Assembly: GCA_017979445.1 (NCBI GenBank)
Contig: CM030713.1
Location: 27,509,934-27,573,933, forward strand
Reading direction: 5' to 3'
Source of the DNA: Akebia trifoliata
Lineage: Eukaryota; Streptophyta; Magnoliopsida; Ranunculales; Lardizabalaceae
DNA: 64,000 nucleotides
Both the position numbers and the translations under genes were made by a program. Positions 24,301-34,606 of this stretch are shown here, piece after piece; positions within the stretch are counted from its first letter, which is position 1, and each line of letters opens with the position of its first letter. The notes under the pieces are model-generated. The model ran no database searches and was not told where the DNA came from. It was given only the letters and a program-made list of their open reading frames with translations.

Positions 24301-26116
24301 GCATCTCAGGCATGCACCTCAGGTGCACCTTGACACCTTAATACAAAACTGAACCTTTCATCCAATAAATTTTAAGTATTTTGCCATATTTCAATGAAAA
24401 ATGACAAAGAAGAACTAGCAAGAAATGATTCAAAACGAGTATAGTAAGACCATGGTATGGTTTGCAAACATGTGGAATCCTTTCATAATAACTGCGATAT
24501 GGTAATATCATGTCCACTTAAAACAAATCCAAACAAAAATACATGCATACACACTACAAATAAAATAATAAACATATAAATATTAAATCACCAACCTATG
24601 GAATGTTTTGTGAGCCACAACTGAGATCCCATCAAAGACAGAGCCAGCAAAGTGCCCACCACTAGCAAGTAACACAATCCTCAACTGTGTTTTATCCCGG
24701 GGTTCTTGATTCAAATTTTTTAATCTCTCAATAAGCTCATTCTCTGTCAAGTACGAGATACTCCCACTATTCTCCTCAGCGACTATTTTACCGTTATCAA
24801 AGGAGAGGTTTTCAGACTCATTCAAAAGTAAACTCTTCCAAATAGAAACTACTTCTCCTGTCTGAAGACAGATAAATAGCTTCTGTTTAACACTTTCTCC
24901 TGTTTTCCAATGTATTTCATTGCTGAGGCAGGACTCCTTGTCAATTTCATCTTCTGACCCTGATATACTTGATATATCATTATCTTTGAATAGAGAATCA
25001 GAGGCAGATTCATCAAAATCTTCCTCCTGGATAGTATCTTTTCCAACAAGGCTCAGCTTTACCTAAGAAGTAAAAAAAGACATTAAAAATGGCACACATT
25101 AATAAATGTGTAGTAAAAGGAAAGAAAAATGAAGCGCAATCGATATATATTATAGTATGGTCGCACTATACTATAGAACTTGGGTGTAGGACAGGCACCC
25201 CCATCACAGAACCGTAGATCATTTGTCTCAGGATACGCAGAACCATAAATATTTTCTTGTGTATCCCGAGGCAAATGATATATGGTTCTGTGATGGGGAC
25301 GTAGGTCAAAGGGGGGGGGGGGGGGGGGGGGGGGGCTCAGATTATCACGACTCTATTAGAAAATACATTTAAGTGGGTGAATGAGCGCAAAAGTGGGTCT
25401 CGATAGCGTACCCCATTATAGTAATATAGTATGTTTTGTATCCCCGTTGAATTTTTTTCTTTTCACAAAAAATATAAATAATAATAATAAAACGCACAAT
25501 TCATTATCAAAATCTCTCCAAGAACCTGTTTCAAGTTTTGAATTTGAAATTGAAATATTGAATTTACAGTTAACATATTAGTGATAAAAGTAAAACCATC
25601 TCAATTCCACCTCAAACAAATCCAATCCCACATAAGGAACCCTGCCCACCTCTTCTAATCTAGCAACGATTCCAATAGAAATTCTACATTCCTCAGCATC
25701 GGTTCTCATTCAAAATTAGTTTATATATAAAACAAAAACAAAAACTTGAAACCCTAACTCAAAATCTTAAGTACAGTGGAGTAAAAAAAAATTAAAAGTA
25801 AAAGTAAAGATTAGAGATTTACATTGAACCGATGAAAATCGGATTTGAAATGGGAGCGCTGGTCTTGAAGAGATTCAAATTCGGCTTTGCAAGTATTACA
25901 GGACCATCTTGGAACAACTTTCTTGATCTTATCTTCCTCTTCCTTCAAAGCTTCTCCATTAATGGCGTTTGCAGACGTTTCGAACGGATCAGGAGGAGAA
26001 GTTAGGGATGATCCGTCGTGAAGGACTCTACACGAATCGAAGAAAAGGGGTGGAAGATCGAAGATGGATCGCAATCTAAGCTTCTCTGCTTGGTCGTTTC
26101 GGCTCTCGACCGCCAT
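18343..26116 (-). CDS. VMS1: VMS1/ANKZF1 peptidyl-tRNA hydrolase of ribosome quality control
   Basis: Seven exons, all joined by GT..AG with matching phases: 26116-25823, 25062-24596, 22787-22673, 21844-21176, 19955-19878, 19643-19527, 18612-18343. They give 669 residues. In order: a C2H2 zinc finger (C73, C76, H89, H95); an acidic linker; the VLRF1 release-factor-like domain with 'LLASGGHFAGSVFDG' and 'KTFHR' near 254; the catalytic-loop segment 'GKAGKKQSSKD', with the invariant glutamine at 265, and 'NSAGASLRRYNE'; an ankyrin repeat (about 434-482, 'TPLHEAAMTGN'); a charged coiled coil (about 505-600); and a VCP/Cdc48-interacting motif matching R-x5-AA-x2-R at 591-601. A Cys/His-rich C-terminus follows. 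In yeast and animals this protein releases stalled nascent chains from peptidyl-tRNA on 60S subunits and works with Cdc48/p97. The plant function is inferred. Four introns carry transposon insertions, yet the frame is intact. Confidence 0.93.
18780..18890. repeat. Degenerate dispersed repeat in VMS1 intron 6
   Basis: The block 'cctggtgcactacacttaaa...gcctcgcctgacatg...gaggcgcaccaaggtg' has an inverted relative at 24235-24350 in intron 2 ('caccttgcatctcaggcatgc'). Both are fragments of a GC-richer repeat in an AT-rich background. Confidence 0.4.
18915..19100. mobile_element. Palindromic MITE in VMS1 intron 6
   Basis: The outer arms 'cccctgacgtggcatga' and 'gcatgccacgtcagggg' are inverted copies. 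The inner arms 'gatacacagctgtacatccc' and 'atgtgcagttgtgtatcc' pair as well. The total is about 180 bp, ending in 'gggcgttagaaaatcatta' like the copy at 16490-16640. Confidence 0.65.
20365..20515. mobile_element. Palindromic MITE in VMS1 intron 4
   Basis: A near-perfect inverted repeat. 'gacactgggtccaacactga' (from about 20376) pairs with 'tcagtgttggacccagtgtc' (to about 20507), and 'gttgacctggcag' pairs with 'ctgccaggtcaac'. Arms are about 40 bp and the total about 150 bp. It is the cleanest palindrome of the small hairpin family, so probably young. Confidence 0.7.
22036..22381. mobile_element. MITE in VMS1 intron 3, same family as 9866-10170
   Basis: The left end 'agagctgctattggcccc' is matched by the inverted right end 'ggtgccaatagcagctct'. 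A third copy of the end ('ggggtgccaatagaagctct') lies inside at about 22128, as in the copy at 9866. Non-coding. Confidence 0.7.
22985..23885 (+). pseudogene. L1-type LINE remnant (RT C-terminus and zf-RVT) in VMS1 intron 2
   Basis: On the strand opposite to VMS1. Translated pieces in successive frames match the C-terminal half of plant non-LTR retrotransposon ORF2: 'KSVISSIPVYSLSLFLIP', 'IRNFLWGGRGRKHHLVSWK', 'GIGIRRLGVVNTALLGKW', then the zinc-binding reverse-transcriptase tail 'PSKIAFFASTAALGRIQT' and 'GESSDHLLLRCNFSEIWK', and finally 'WTERNSRIFKDK'. At least two frameshifts and in-frame stops separate the pieces, so it is dead. No 5' part of ORF2 is present. It is a 5'-truncated insertion, as is usual for LINEs. 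Confidence 0.85.
23886..24060 (+). repeat. SINE-like or LINE-tail sequence in VMS1 intron 2
   Basis: 'tggttaacatggtatcaaag' followed by 'cacaagtttgattctttcc' resembles box A and box B of a tRNA-related SINE. A C-rich tail follows ('gttctccccctctcc'). It sits directly against the LINE remnant. The class is uncertain. Confidence 0.35.
25165..25350. mobile_element. Palindromic MITE with G25 run in VMS1 intron 1
   Basis: 'cccccatcacagaaccgtag' pairs with 'tatggttctgtgatgggg', and 'gatcatttgtctcaggatac' pairs with 'gtatcccgaggcaaatgat'. The right flank holds 25 consecutive G (25311-25335), read as a C-run in the VMS1 pre-mRNA. Same family as 16490 and 44405. Confidence 0.65.
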
Positions 26117-26708
26117 GTTCGTCGAAAAATCAATAAAAATCCTTCACGGTTTCTATTGTGTGGAAGAGGGAAAGATTTACAGTGTTTTAAAACTCGTCCG
26201 AAACTGAGACGACTCGTCAACCGAGTTAGAAAATCAATTTGAATCGCTCCCCTTACACTCCTCCGAGATATTTTTGCCAGCAGAGATTCTATTGGCACAC
26301 CAACTTTTACTTGAATATTTGGAATTTGAGATTTTTCCCAAAACGTTAGCAACTTTTCCAAAAATTCCGATTCCAATACACTATTCATTTTAATTTTCAA
26401 AATATATGTTTGAGCGACTTCGGTGGTAAGTATTCTAAAATAAGGTGACGATCTCGCTAGTAAATTTCAAGACAAATACCCTTATTTTTTAATAGTCAAA
26501 TCATTGATAATTATCAACAAGTTCGTCATTTTTCATTAGCAAAATCATTACTTTAAAGTAGAATACCTACTAGCGAATTCGCTAGAAAACATGTTTTGAA
26601 AATAAAAATGAACATTGTATTGGACTTGAAATTCATATTGTTGCTTATCATAGAAAGATATTATTGTCACAATAACTTTTGCTAACGCCACCCCAATCAT
26701 CTAAGAAT
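26071..26708 (-). repeat. VMS1 5' region, donor copy of a segmental duplication
   Basis: From the 16th codon of VMS1 (26071) through the ATG (26116) and about 590 bp of upstream sequence, this block is repeated at 42301-42955 with only scattered differences. The upstream part from 26282 is itself a 3'-truncated MITE (end 'agagattctattggcacacc'), so much of the proximal VMS1 promoter is transposon-derived. Confidence 0.85.
26282..26708. mobile_element. Truncated MITE in the VMS1 promoter
   Basis: It starts with the TIR 'agagattctattggcacacc' 166 bp upstream of the VMS1 ATG. The body matches 42512-42955 and, more loosely, 33806-34305 and 34607-34993. The distal TIR is missing here: sequence diverges after 'cgccaccccaatcatctaa'. 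Confidence 0.65.
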
Positions 26709-27943
26709 TAACACTTAAATGTTTGTTGGTCATGATATGAGGATTTTACCAATTTTTTTCCTCAAATGTACATATAATATCAAGATATCATCAAAACTTT
26801 ATTCTAAAATTTTGTGATTATAATTTTATTGAGATAATTGTATAAAATCCTAAAGGTCACTGGCAAAGAGACAATTTCCTATTAAATTTACAAAAATTAT
26901 GAATAATTTATACAAATTAGACAATCATTCACATTTATACAAATTATTCTTTAAAAATATTTATTCTCATATTTTAACTATTATAAATTTTCAACTTGCG
27001 TGAAAATTTTGTAAACATGTTTCATAATTTTGGATAATTTAGGAGAAATAAAAACAAATATGGTACCAAACTCTTCATAGCCTAAGATACAAAAACTCAA
27101 CATGATTAATAATTTCTATCCATTAGATCTAGATAGTAATTAATGATCAAATCTGATGGTTACAAATCATTCATGAATAAATCACCAATCATGCTAACCT
27201 AGTTTGCTGATCAACCTACAATGATAGATTGAACAAAATAGCTGTCAATGTTGAGATGGATGAGAGAAAACATTAGGAACGATAAAATTAAAAAGGATCT
27301 TATTATCGTGTGCCCTTAGTGCAATAAATAGACTTTGCAAATTGAATTTTATATTGAAAATGCCCTTAATGTGTGCCCTTAGGGCACACGTTAACAAAAT
27401 CCAATTAAAAATACTCGTTCAAGAAAATGTAAGAATCGACATACCAAGTAAAAGTCGATCGAAATAATTTATTTATGTAACACAAAGGCCCAATTGAAAC
27501 ACTAAAAGAAAGCATATATGAACACAATTTCAGTAACATAAGACACGACTTTGGATAAATTGGTATAGAAGAACAGAATTTGTTTAGCCGACACCAAACC
27601 CTTGCGAAAAAGCTTTGATATATAGATGATGATGATGATCAAGCTTTCAAATTTCAACATTGCATGAAAATCTCTCATTAATTATGATTAATACATAATT
27701 AAAATTAGGAAAACCAGAAATATAGAGATATGGGCACCAAGATTACAAAAGCATTGAGATAAGAAACAAACATGTAAGGTCCCACAAGTCCTGTGAGATC
27801 ACTCTTTAAAGCCTTATTATTAAAGAAAGTTCAGAGTTGGACCCTATCAGCATTTCCTCCTCCCCAACAAACAACACCACCACCTCTGTCTCTTCCCTTT
27901 GATACAAAACATTCAACAACACACTCTCTCAAAACCCCACAAA
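26709..27943. other. Intergenic between VMS1 and GRF
   Basis: AT-rich and non-coding. The segment 27300-27410 holds a foldback ('gtgcccttagtgcaataaat' ... 'gtgcccttagggcacacgtt') related to 1610-1680. The last 200-300 bp before 27944 should hold the GRF 3' UTR. Confidence 0.4.
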
Positions 27944-29248
27944 TCACAAAGATGATTCTTCTGTTTTATAGGTTGGTCCACTTTGAAGAACACTCTTAGG
28001 AGAAAAACCCAATATTGGAGAAACAACATTACTTGTGTTACCATTATTGTTGGTGGAGTTGTTGATTGAGATGGAAAGATTGATGTTTGATTCATTTAGA
28101 TTATTTGAGGAAGAAGGAATGGTTTGTGAGGTTGTTTCCACATGCTTTCTTGAACGATTACGACCTCTGTGCATGTGTCTCTCACAGTATTTTTGATCTG
28201 GAACAACTTCCTTAGAACATCTCCATTTCTTTCCATCTGTTCTTCTACATCTCCCTGGTTCAGGTTCTGTGTTGTTTCTATAATCAACAAAGCTCAAACC
28301 CTTGTAACCCACAACTGAAATCAAAGAAACAAATAAAAACCCATCTCAAATCTCTTAAAAAATTACTATAAAAAATGAAAATCAAAGAAATAAACAAAAA
28401 CCCATCTCAAATCTGTTGAAAACTATTTTAAAAAGTGAAAAATCAAAGAAATAAACAAAAACTCATCTCAAATCTGTTAAAAATTCATGGCAAAAAAAGA
28501 AGTGAAAATCAAAGAAACAAACAAAAACCCATTTCAAATCTGTTAAAAATTCATGAAAAGAAAAAGTAATATTCAAAGAAACAAACAAAAACCGATCTCA
28601 TGTCTGTTAAAAATTCATGAAAAAAAGGTAAAAAAACAAAGAAACAAATAAAAACTCATCTTAAATCTGTTAAAAATCCATGAAAATAAGATTAAAATAA
28701 AAGGAAAAAACAAAAAAAAAAAAAAAAACAAAACCCCAAATCGAATCTGTTTAAAACCCATGAAAAAAAAAATGTGAAAATCAAAGAAACCAGCAAAAAC
28801 ATATCTCAAATATGTTAAAAACCCATTAAAAAAAAATGAAATTAGAGTAATTAAGAGAAACCCAAGAGAGGGTTTTGGACTTACAGCTAGGAGAGCTAAA
28901 ATAGCTTTTCCAAATTGGAAGAATGAGATGAGAGGGTACAGGGACACCTGAAACCATGTACTTGAAAATGAGAGCTTGGTGTTCTAGTTCTTGAAACTGA
29001 AGTAAAGTGAAAGCAGATTTTCCATGGGTGAGACCAGACCCAAGGCCAAGATCAAGCCCAATTAATGGTGATTTTCCTCCACATATCAAATCCATTCCTT
29101 TTCAAAAAACAAAAACAAATTAGATCAGAATTAAAACCCAGAAACAGGAACAAAAGAACAAAAAATTTGTTGGTGATTATGAGAGAAGAAAGAGAGTACC
29201 AGTCTCTGAAGAACGAGCAAGCTTAGAAGGTGGGTTTTGGGTCTCCAT
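27944..29248 (-). CDS. GRF: Growth-regulating factor (QLQ and WRC domains), short type
   Basis: Three exons (29248-29200, 29097-28885, 28314-27944) join in phase to give 210 residues. The QLQ domain (about 46-81) contains the Q50-x3-L54-x2-Q57 signature and binds GIF co-activators in this family. The WRC domain (about 104-147, '[13 protein letters not shown]', C110/C120/C131/H134, '[11 protein letters not shown]') carries the nuclear signal and C3H zinc-binding DNA-contact motif. After it come a Ser/Asn-rich linker and a 'GFSPKSVLQ' motif; there is no long C-terminal activation region, so this is a short member like the smallest Arabidopsis GRFs. An extra downstream exon cannot be excluded. 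The miR396 site lies in exon 3, so post-transcriptional control of the usual kind is expected. Intron 2 carries a minisatellite. GRFs promote cell proliferation in leaves and other growing organs. Confidence 0.92.
28136..28156 (-). promoter_or_regulatory. miR396 target site in GRF exon 3
   Basis: On the coding strand the site reads CGTTCAAGAAAGC, then a single bulged base, then TGTGGAA. It encodes R-S-R-K-H-V-E at residues 141-147. Canonical plant GRF sites have C at the bulged position (giving K-P-V-E). Here it is A, giving His145, and every base that pairs with miR396 is kept. That the bulge is tolerated is known for GRF genes; cleavage here is inferred. Confidence 0.88.
28322..28850 (-). 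repeat. Minisatellite, about 8 units of 60-67 bp, filling GRF intron 2
   Basis: On the plus strand each unit runs 'atcaaagaaacaaacaaaaa', 'cccatctcaaatctgttaaa', 'aattcatgaaaaaaa'. Roughly eight diverged copies occupy almost the whole 570-bp intron. On the gene strand each unit carries a pyrimidine tract 'tttgtttctttgattttcac'; the last unit, at the real splice site, reads 'tttgatttcag'. The array is therefore built from copies of the acceptor region with the AG changed. Confidence 0.85.
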
Positions 29249-29400
29249 TGTTACATGGGCTTTAGATTGAAGCACTGAATAACAGAGATGTGTTGTTGGT
29301 AGTCTGTGAGACTGAGACTGCAACAGATCTGAAGAGTGAAACCAGAAGAGAGAGAGATGAGGTTTTTAAACCCAAAACCGACCTCGGATGAAAAGAGTAA
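29249..29400 (-). promoter_or_regulatory. GRF 5' leader
   Basis: Sequence directly upstream of the GRF ATG includes a GA/CT-rich stretch (29345-29360). Position and composition suggest a 5' UTR. No firm TATA box was identified. Confidence 0.35.
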
Positions 29401-29603
29401 GATAAATACTTAGATACCACTCTTCTATTTTCTTTGAGTTACTATTTCTTACTTGAAAAAAATTCTGGATAGACAGTCCAGACTTCTTCTCTAAACGGCC
29501 CTACACTTTTTATGCCATGTGGATTATGATTTTAAATCTGCGTTTACAATTATTTAATTGAAAAATGCTACGGTGACATTGAAATTGACTTCTTTCCACA
29601 CAT

Positions 29604-31080
29604 GAATTTTGATAAAATGACACCATTTTTGCCCAACGTCCCTTTCTCTCTTTTGGCCATAGTTTAAAAAAATTAAAATAAAAAAACTTTTTGATTTGGT
29701 CACCCTATGACATTTAAAAATAGCAATCAATGTAATGGAGTTGTAGAGGACAAAGTTATATGAAGCTTAAAAAAAATAATTACTTTTCAATATTGATTTT
29801 AAAAAAAATATATTTGGGTGTTCGATAACCATCATTTTCAATACCTTGGATTATGATAAAAAAAATAATATATATTTTTTTAAATGAATATTTTTATAAA
29901 ATCTAAAAGGATATGTTGTTGGATTGTCAACATGAAAATCAATGTGGGTCCAACTACCTGTTTTGATATTTAAAATCTAAAAAAATAAATTTGTGGACAA
30001 CGGACAAAAGAGAGAAGTTCTCTCTATTGTAGATGTCAGTCGCATTACATGTCAAACATTTGTTGGGACGTGAATAAACGCATGGTGTTAAGGGCATGCG
30101 TAAAAAATGACGTCATATTGCTAGCGTGGATGTGTACAGAATCATAGATGTTTTTCTTCGAGATACGAGGGAGACGCAACTAGGATTATGTGCACACCAA
30201 TGTCTGAAACCATGTCAATTTTAATGTCACTCTAGCACGATTACAAACCTAAAAAAATTGAGAGAATCAAATCAACTTATTTTCTTGCTTCCTTCCTTGA
30301 TTACATATTTTATATATTTTTCGTTTAAAATATAAGTCTGGAATTTTAATAAAATGATACCATTTTTACTAAATGCCCCTTTCTCTCTTGTGGCCATAGT
30401 TTAAAAAAATTAAAATAAAATAAAATAAAAACTTTTTGATATGGTCACCCTATGACATTTAAAAACAGCATTCGATGCAATGGAGTTGTAGAGGACAAAG
30501 TTATATGAAGTTTAAAAAAAAAAAATATTTTTCAATATTGATTTTTTTTTTTTAAATTTGGGTGCTTGGTGACCGTCATTTTCAATACCTTGGATTATGA
30601 TAAAAAAAATAATATATTTTTTTTAAATGAATATTTTTATGAAATCTAAAAGGATGTGTTGTTGGATTGTCAACATGAAAATCAATGTGGGTCCAACTAC
30701 TTGTTTTGATATTTAAAATCTAAAAAAATAAATTTGTAGACAACAGACAAAAGAGAGAAGTTCTCTTTATTGCTGATGTCATTCGTGCTACATGTCAAAC
30801 GTTTGTTGGGACGTGAATAAATGCATGGTGTTAAGGGCATACATAAAAAATGACGTCATATTGCTAACGTGGATGTGTACAAAATCATAAATATTTCCTC
30901 GAGATACGATGGAGACGTAATTAGGATTATGTGCACACCAATGTCTGAAACCATGTCAATTTTAATGTCACTCTAGCACGATTACAAACCTAAAAAAATT
31001 GTGTGAATCAAATCAATCTTATTTTCTTGCTTCCTTCCTTGATTATATATTTTATAAAATTTTCGTTTAAAATATAAATA
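29604..31080. repeat. 737-bp tandem duplication upstream of GRF
   Basis: 29604-30340 and 30341-31080 are direct copies (for example 'tggccatagtttaaaaaaat', 'gtggtccaact'-type blocks and 'agcacgattacaaacctaaa' in both) with scattered changes and small indels. Each copy ends with a hairpin-family segment ('tgacgtcatattgct' ... 'gtgcacaccaatgtctgaaa'). Non-coding. Confidence 0.85.
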
Positions 31081-31179
31081 TGGAGGTGGATTTAGATATT
31101 GAAAATCGGTTTGATGAGTTTTAAATTCAAACTTTTTTTTTTAAACAGTTAAAACAAGACATATTTGAATGGGCAGTGC

Positions 31180-31480
31180 AGGCTTTTATTCTGGACGGTT
31201 TATCCAGAGAAATGATATATAAAACCAGAGAGAGATGGGTGAACGGTAAAGCAATGAAATTCGTCTGACTCGTATCAGCTTTTTGGGTCGTTGCAGAAAA
31301 AGCCCAGAGAAAATTCGTCGTTTAGCGGAGAAAAACACGTCACTGCCCAGTTGTCTGGTGGGCCCCACCTAGAGTACTCACACCCACACCTTGGGGACCA
31401 CCTTTTAGTTAATGAGGATGACGGAAATAACCGTCCTCCATCTGATCACAACTAGAATAGTGTTTGGCGATGCTCTTGCC
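31180..31480. promoter_or_regulatory. GC-richer island with palindromic TCP-type site
   Basis: In AT-rich surroundings this 300-bp stretch contains the palindrome 'ggtgggccccacc' (31357-31369), which fits TCP transcription factor sites of the GTGGGNCC type. It also contains 'cacgtcac' at 31335 and a TATA-like 'atatataaaacc' at 31214. It lies about 2 kb upstream of GRF. It may be a distal promoter element or the remains of another gene's promoter; no downstream reading frame was found. Confidence 0.35.
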
Positions 31481-33800
31481 TTATTTAAGGTGGTACAGCA
31501 CAACCTTAACCTTGTCACCAAACACTTAAATTAGTTTTCAAATTTCAAATCTAAGCTAATCTAGAGGAGACAATTCTTAATGCAACCAGCTAGCATAATT
31601 CTAAAATGACATAGGGTTAGCGTGCTTAGAGTGCTTAGAATCATATTTGGATCGTATCGTGTCGATCCATCTAATTCGATTATTAAATTGGTCGTGTGTT
31701 CTAGTTAGGGATATCTATCTATCTAACGTCTTTAATTATCGTCCGATTAACATGACATGTTCATTCATGTATAACTTGCCCTATATAACCCATTTAAATC
31801 ATGAAATATAGGAGGTATCTCAAATATCAATAACTGTTTAAGAGATTTTTTAAAATATTACCTCCTTTAATATATATATTTTTTACTATAATTGTCCCAT
31901 GTTCACGTGTTATTATAAGAGGTATCTCAAATATCAATAATTATTTAAGAGGTTTTTTAAAAGGACCGACCAGTTGCACGTTACTAGTACTTGGTTGCAC
32001 ACCAACCTAGAGAAATTACCTTCTTTTTGTAACTTCTATTTTAACCTATTAATTGCACTTCATTATTGGTAATGTTAAGTCTCGTGACTTCGTTTCTCTG
32101 TTAGTGTAAATTGTAAATATACTTGTTATACAATCAAATATTTCTTAAACCATTAAACCAACAATAATTTACATGAGCTTTGATTAAAGAAGAAAAAAAA
32201 AAAACAAAAACAAAAACAAAAATAAAGGAATGCAATATTTTTTATTTTGAGTGTAAAGGATAGAGTGCAATTGGTCATGGGTGGTGTGCAACTAGTTGGT
32301 TCCTTTTTTAAAACATTACCTCTTTTTAAGGTTTTTATTTTTATTTTTTTATTACTTTAATTGTTTGTGTTCATGTGTTATGTGTGTAAACTTAAACATG
32401 ATACAACCCTACCTATTTATCAAACGAGTTACGCTGATCATATTAACTATTTATGAAATGAACTGTGCCTAAGGATTTGACACGATTGTCAAATGGATCG
32501 AATTTAGATTGGTTAAAATTTCAAAGTATCTCAACTCATTGTCACCCCTAATCTAAATAAAATACAAATCAAATTCTTATAGAATGGAGGCCTTATCATG
32601 ATCCAAATATGTGATTCAAACCCAAGTGGGGGTTAGATTTCGGGTTTCATTTGAGCAAATCCTATGTTGTACTTTATTCATGTAGTTCCCTATATTAATC
32701 TTCAAATATTGGATAGGCCATATTGAAAACTAAAATCTAACACCTTAGCCATGCTATGATTATGATTTAGATCATATTTGAGAAAAGAATTTGTTTAAAA
32801 AAAAAATCTCATTTTTATTCATGATCTCTGGCTTGAAAATAATCTGTCTCTGAAATTCGATGTTTTAAGGAGGGATTTTGTTGTGTTTACCAAGTGGTGC
32901 TCTCTAAACCATTTAACAACATTACATGAAACTATAGGGATAAAGAACTACAAAGGATCTACTCCCCTCATTAGGTTCCCAAACCCTATCATAAACTCTG
33001 CTTGAAATTAGGATTGGTGGATTCTTCTAAGAGAGATTTACCCAAGAGACCCAATTGTTGCATTTTTATTACATACATTCTGATGTTCTTACAACTCCAA
33101 GGGAACCTACTTTATGAAGTTTGGTACCCATCAAATCTCACTTTATCAAGTTTATTATCGACCAAACCCTAGGGTGGGGATTCACATCATAAAATTTATA
33201 TGTATGCCGTTAATTTGTTACTTAACATACCTTGGAGTGGATTCTAACAGAATCAATTTGTAACATTCAAAAACATGATTCGATGCCACAGAATTATAAA
33301 GGAGAAAATTCTAAAAACTTAAATAAATAAATAAAATAATTGTTGAATTTTAACTTTTAATCTTTAGAGTTTGCAAAAAGAAAAAAGATTTTTTTTATTA
33401 TTTTAATCTAAATTTTTTCATGAAATGTGGAAGTATGTGTTGTTGGAATTCTAATTTGATAATCTATTTGAGTCCAATGATCATAAGTAAGTCAGGGTAA
33501 GCCTAATTGATAAAGTAAGATTTGTTGAAGGAGAAACTTGATAAAGTAAGGGAGTTTTTTTTATAAATAAAATTGAAACAGATAAGGTCTTGTCTGGTAA
33601 TTCTCTCTTCTTCTTATTTCCGTCTCAAATACTCTTAAACCGTATGGGATAACGTTATCCTGTTCAGTACGAATCTTGAAACAGTAAAAAAGAATGAGTG
33701 ACAGAAGGAGAACATTTTCTGACACCCATCACCCACCCCACCAGATGTCTTGGTGTGAGATCTGGTCTTTTACCAGGTAGCCTAACCCGGGGTAAAAACT
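31481..33800. other. Intergenic, no gene seen
   Basis: AT-rich. 31800-31860 and 31918-31975 share 'aggtatctcaaatatcaata' and 'tttaagag', and 'ccagttgcacgtta'-type sequence is echoed at 32270, suggesting small local duplications. No coding signal. Confidence 0.4.
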
Positions 33801-33805
33801 TTGAT

Positions 33806-34305
33806 TCTATTGCCACACCAATTTTTGTTAACGCCACCACAATTCATATGTAAAGGAATTTTTTCTCCCAAATGTATGCAACTTATGTCCAAATTTCGAT
33901 TTTAGTACACTATTTATTTTAATTCTCAAAACATGTATTTCGAGTGAATTTGACACTTTTATAATTAATGAATTTGCTGATACATTTCTGAATTTGTAAA
34001 TATTAAAAATGACAAATTCATGAGTTTGTAGGTTATAAAATGACGAATGCATATTTTAGGAATTAAAATGAACAATGCACCAAATTTAAAATTCTCTCAT
34101 ATTCAGTAACAAACTCACGAGTTGGTAGATTATAAAAATAATGAATGCATATTTTGAAAATTAAAATGAACAATATATAGAACTCGAAATTTTATCATAT
34201 TTAACACACGAAATGGTGATTCACCCATATGTAATTCACCAAAGAATTAGCACACATCTATGGGTGGCATTAGCAAAAGTTGGTGCGGTGATATAGCTCT
34301 CTAAA
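33806..34305. mobile_element. MITE, TIR 'gattctattgccacacc' family, copy
   Basis: The left end 'gattctattgccacaccaat' and the inverted right end 'agttggtgcggtgatata' bound about 500 bp of AT-rich sequence. Repeated 'acgaatgcatattttaggaa' and 'acaaattcatgagtttgtag' motifs lie inside. Non-coding. Confidence 0.6.
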
Positions 34306-34606
34306 TTTATTGGGTGAATCTCCATTTTGTTTGCACAATATGAAAAAATTCCGAGTTTGGTACACTGTTCATTTTAATTCTCAAAACATGCATTCGACAT
34401 TTTTATGACCTACGAACTGGTGAGTTCATCGCTTTTAATATCTACAAATTCTTAGATATACTAGTGAATTCATTGATTAGAAAAGTAACGAATTCTCTAG
34501 AAATGCATGTTTTGGGAATTAAAATGAACAACGTATCGAAACTAGAGTTTGGACATAAGTTGCATACATTTTAGGAAAAATCCCAAATTTATTTGATCTA
34601 GTTTTG

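Noticed and set aside
26002..26400. 132-aa open frame on the minus strand upstream of and overlapping VMS1 exon 1
   Set aside because: It is in a different frame from VMS1, runs through promoter and MITE sequence, and recurs in part at 42424-42633 only because that segment is duplicated.
28615..28947. 110-aa hydrophobic open frame on the minus strand
   Set aside because: It lies in the GRF intron minisatellite, whose T-rich strand gives Phe/Leu-rich translations; it is not a membrane protein gene.
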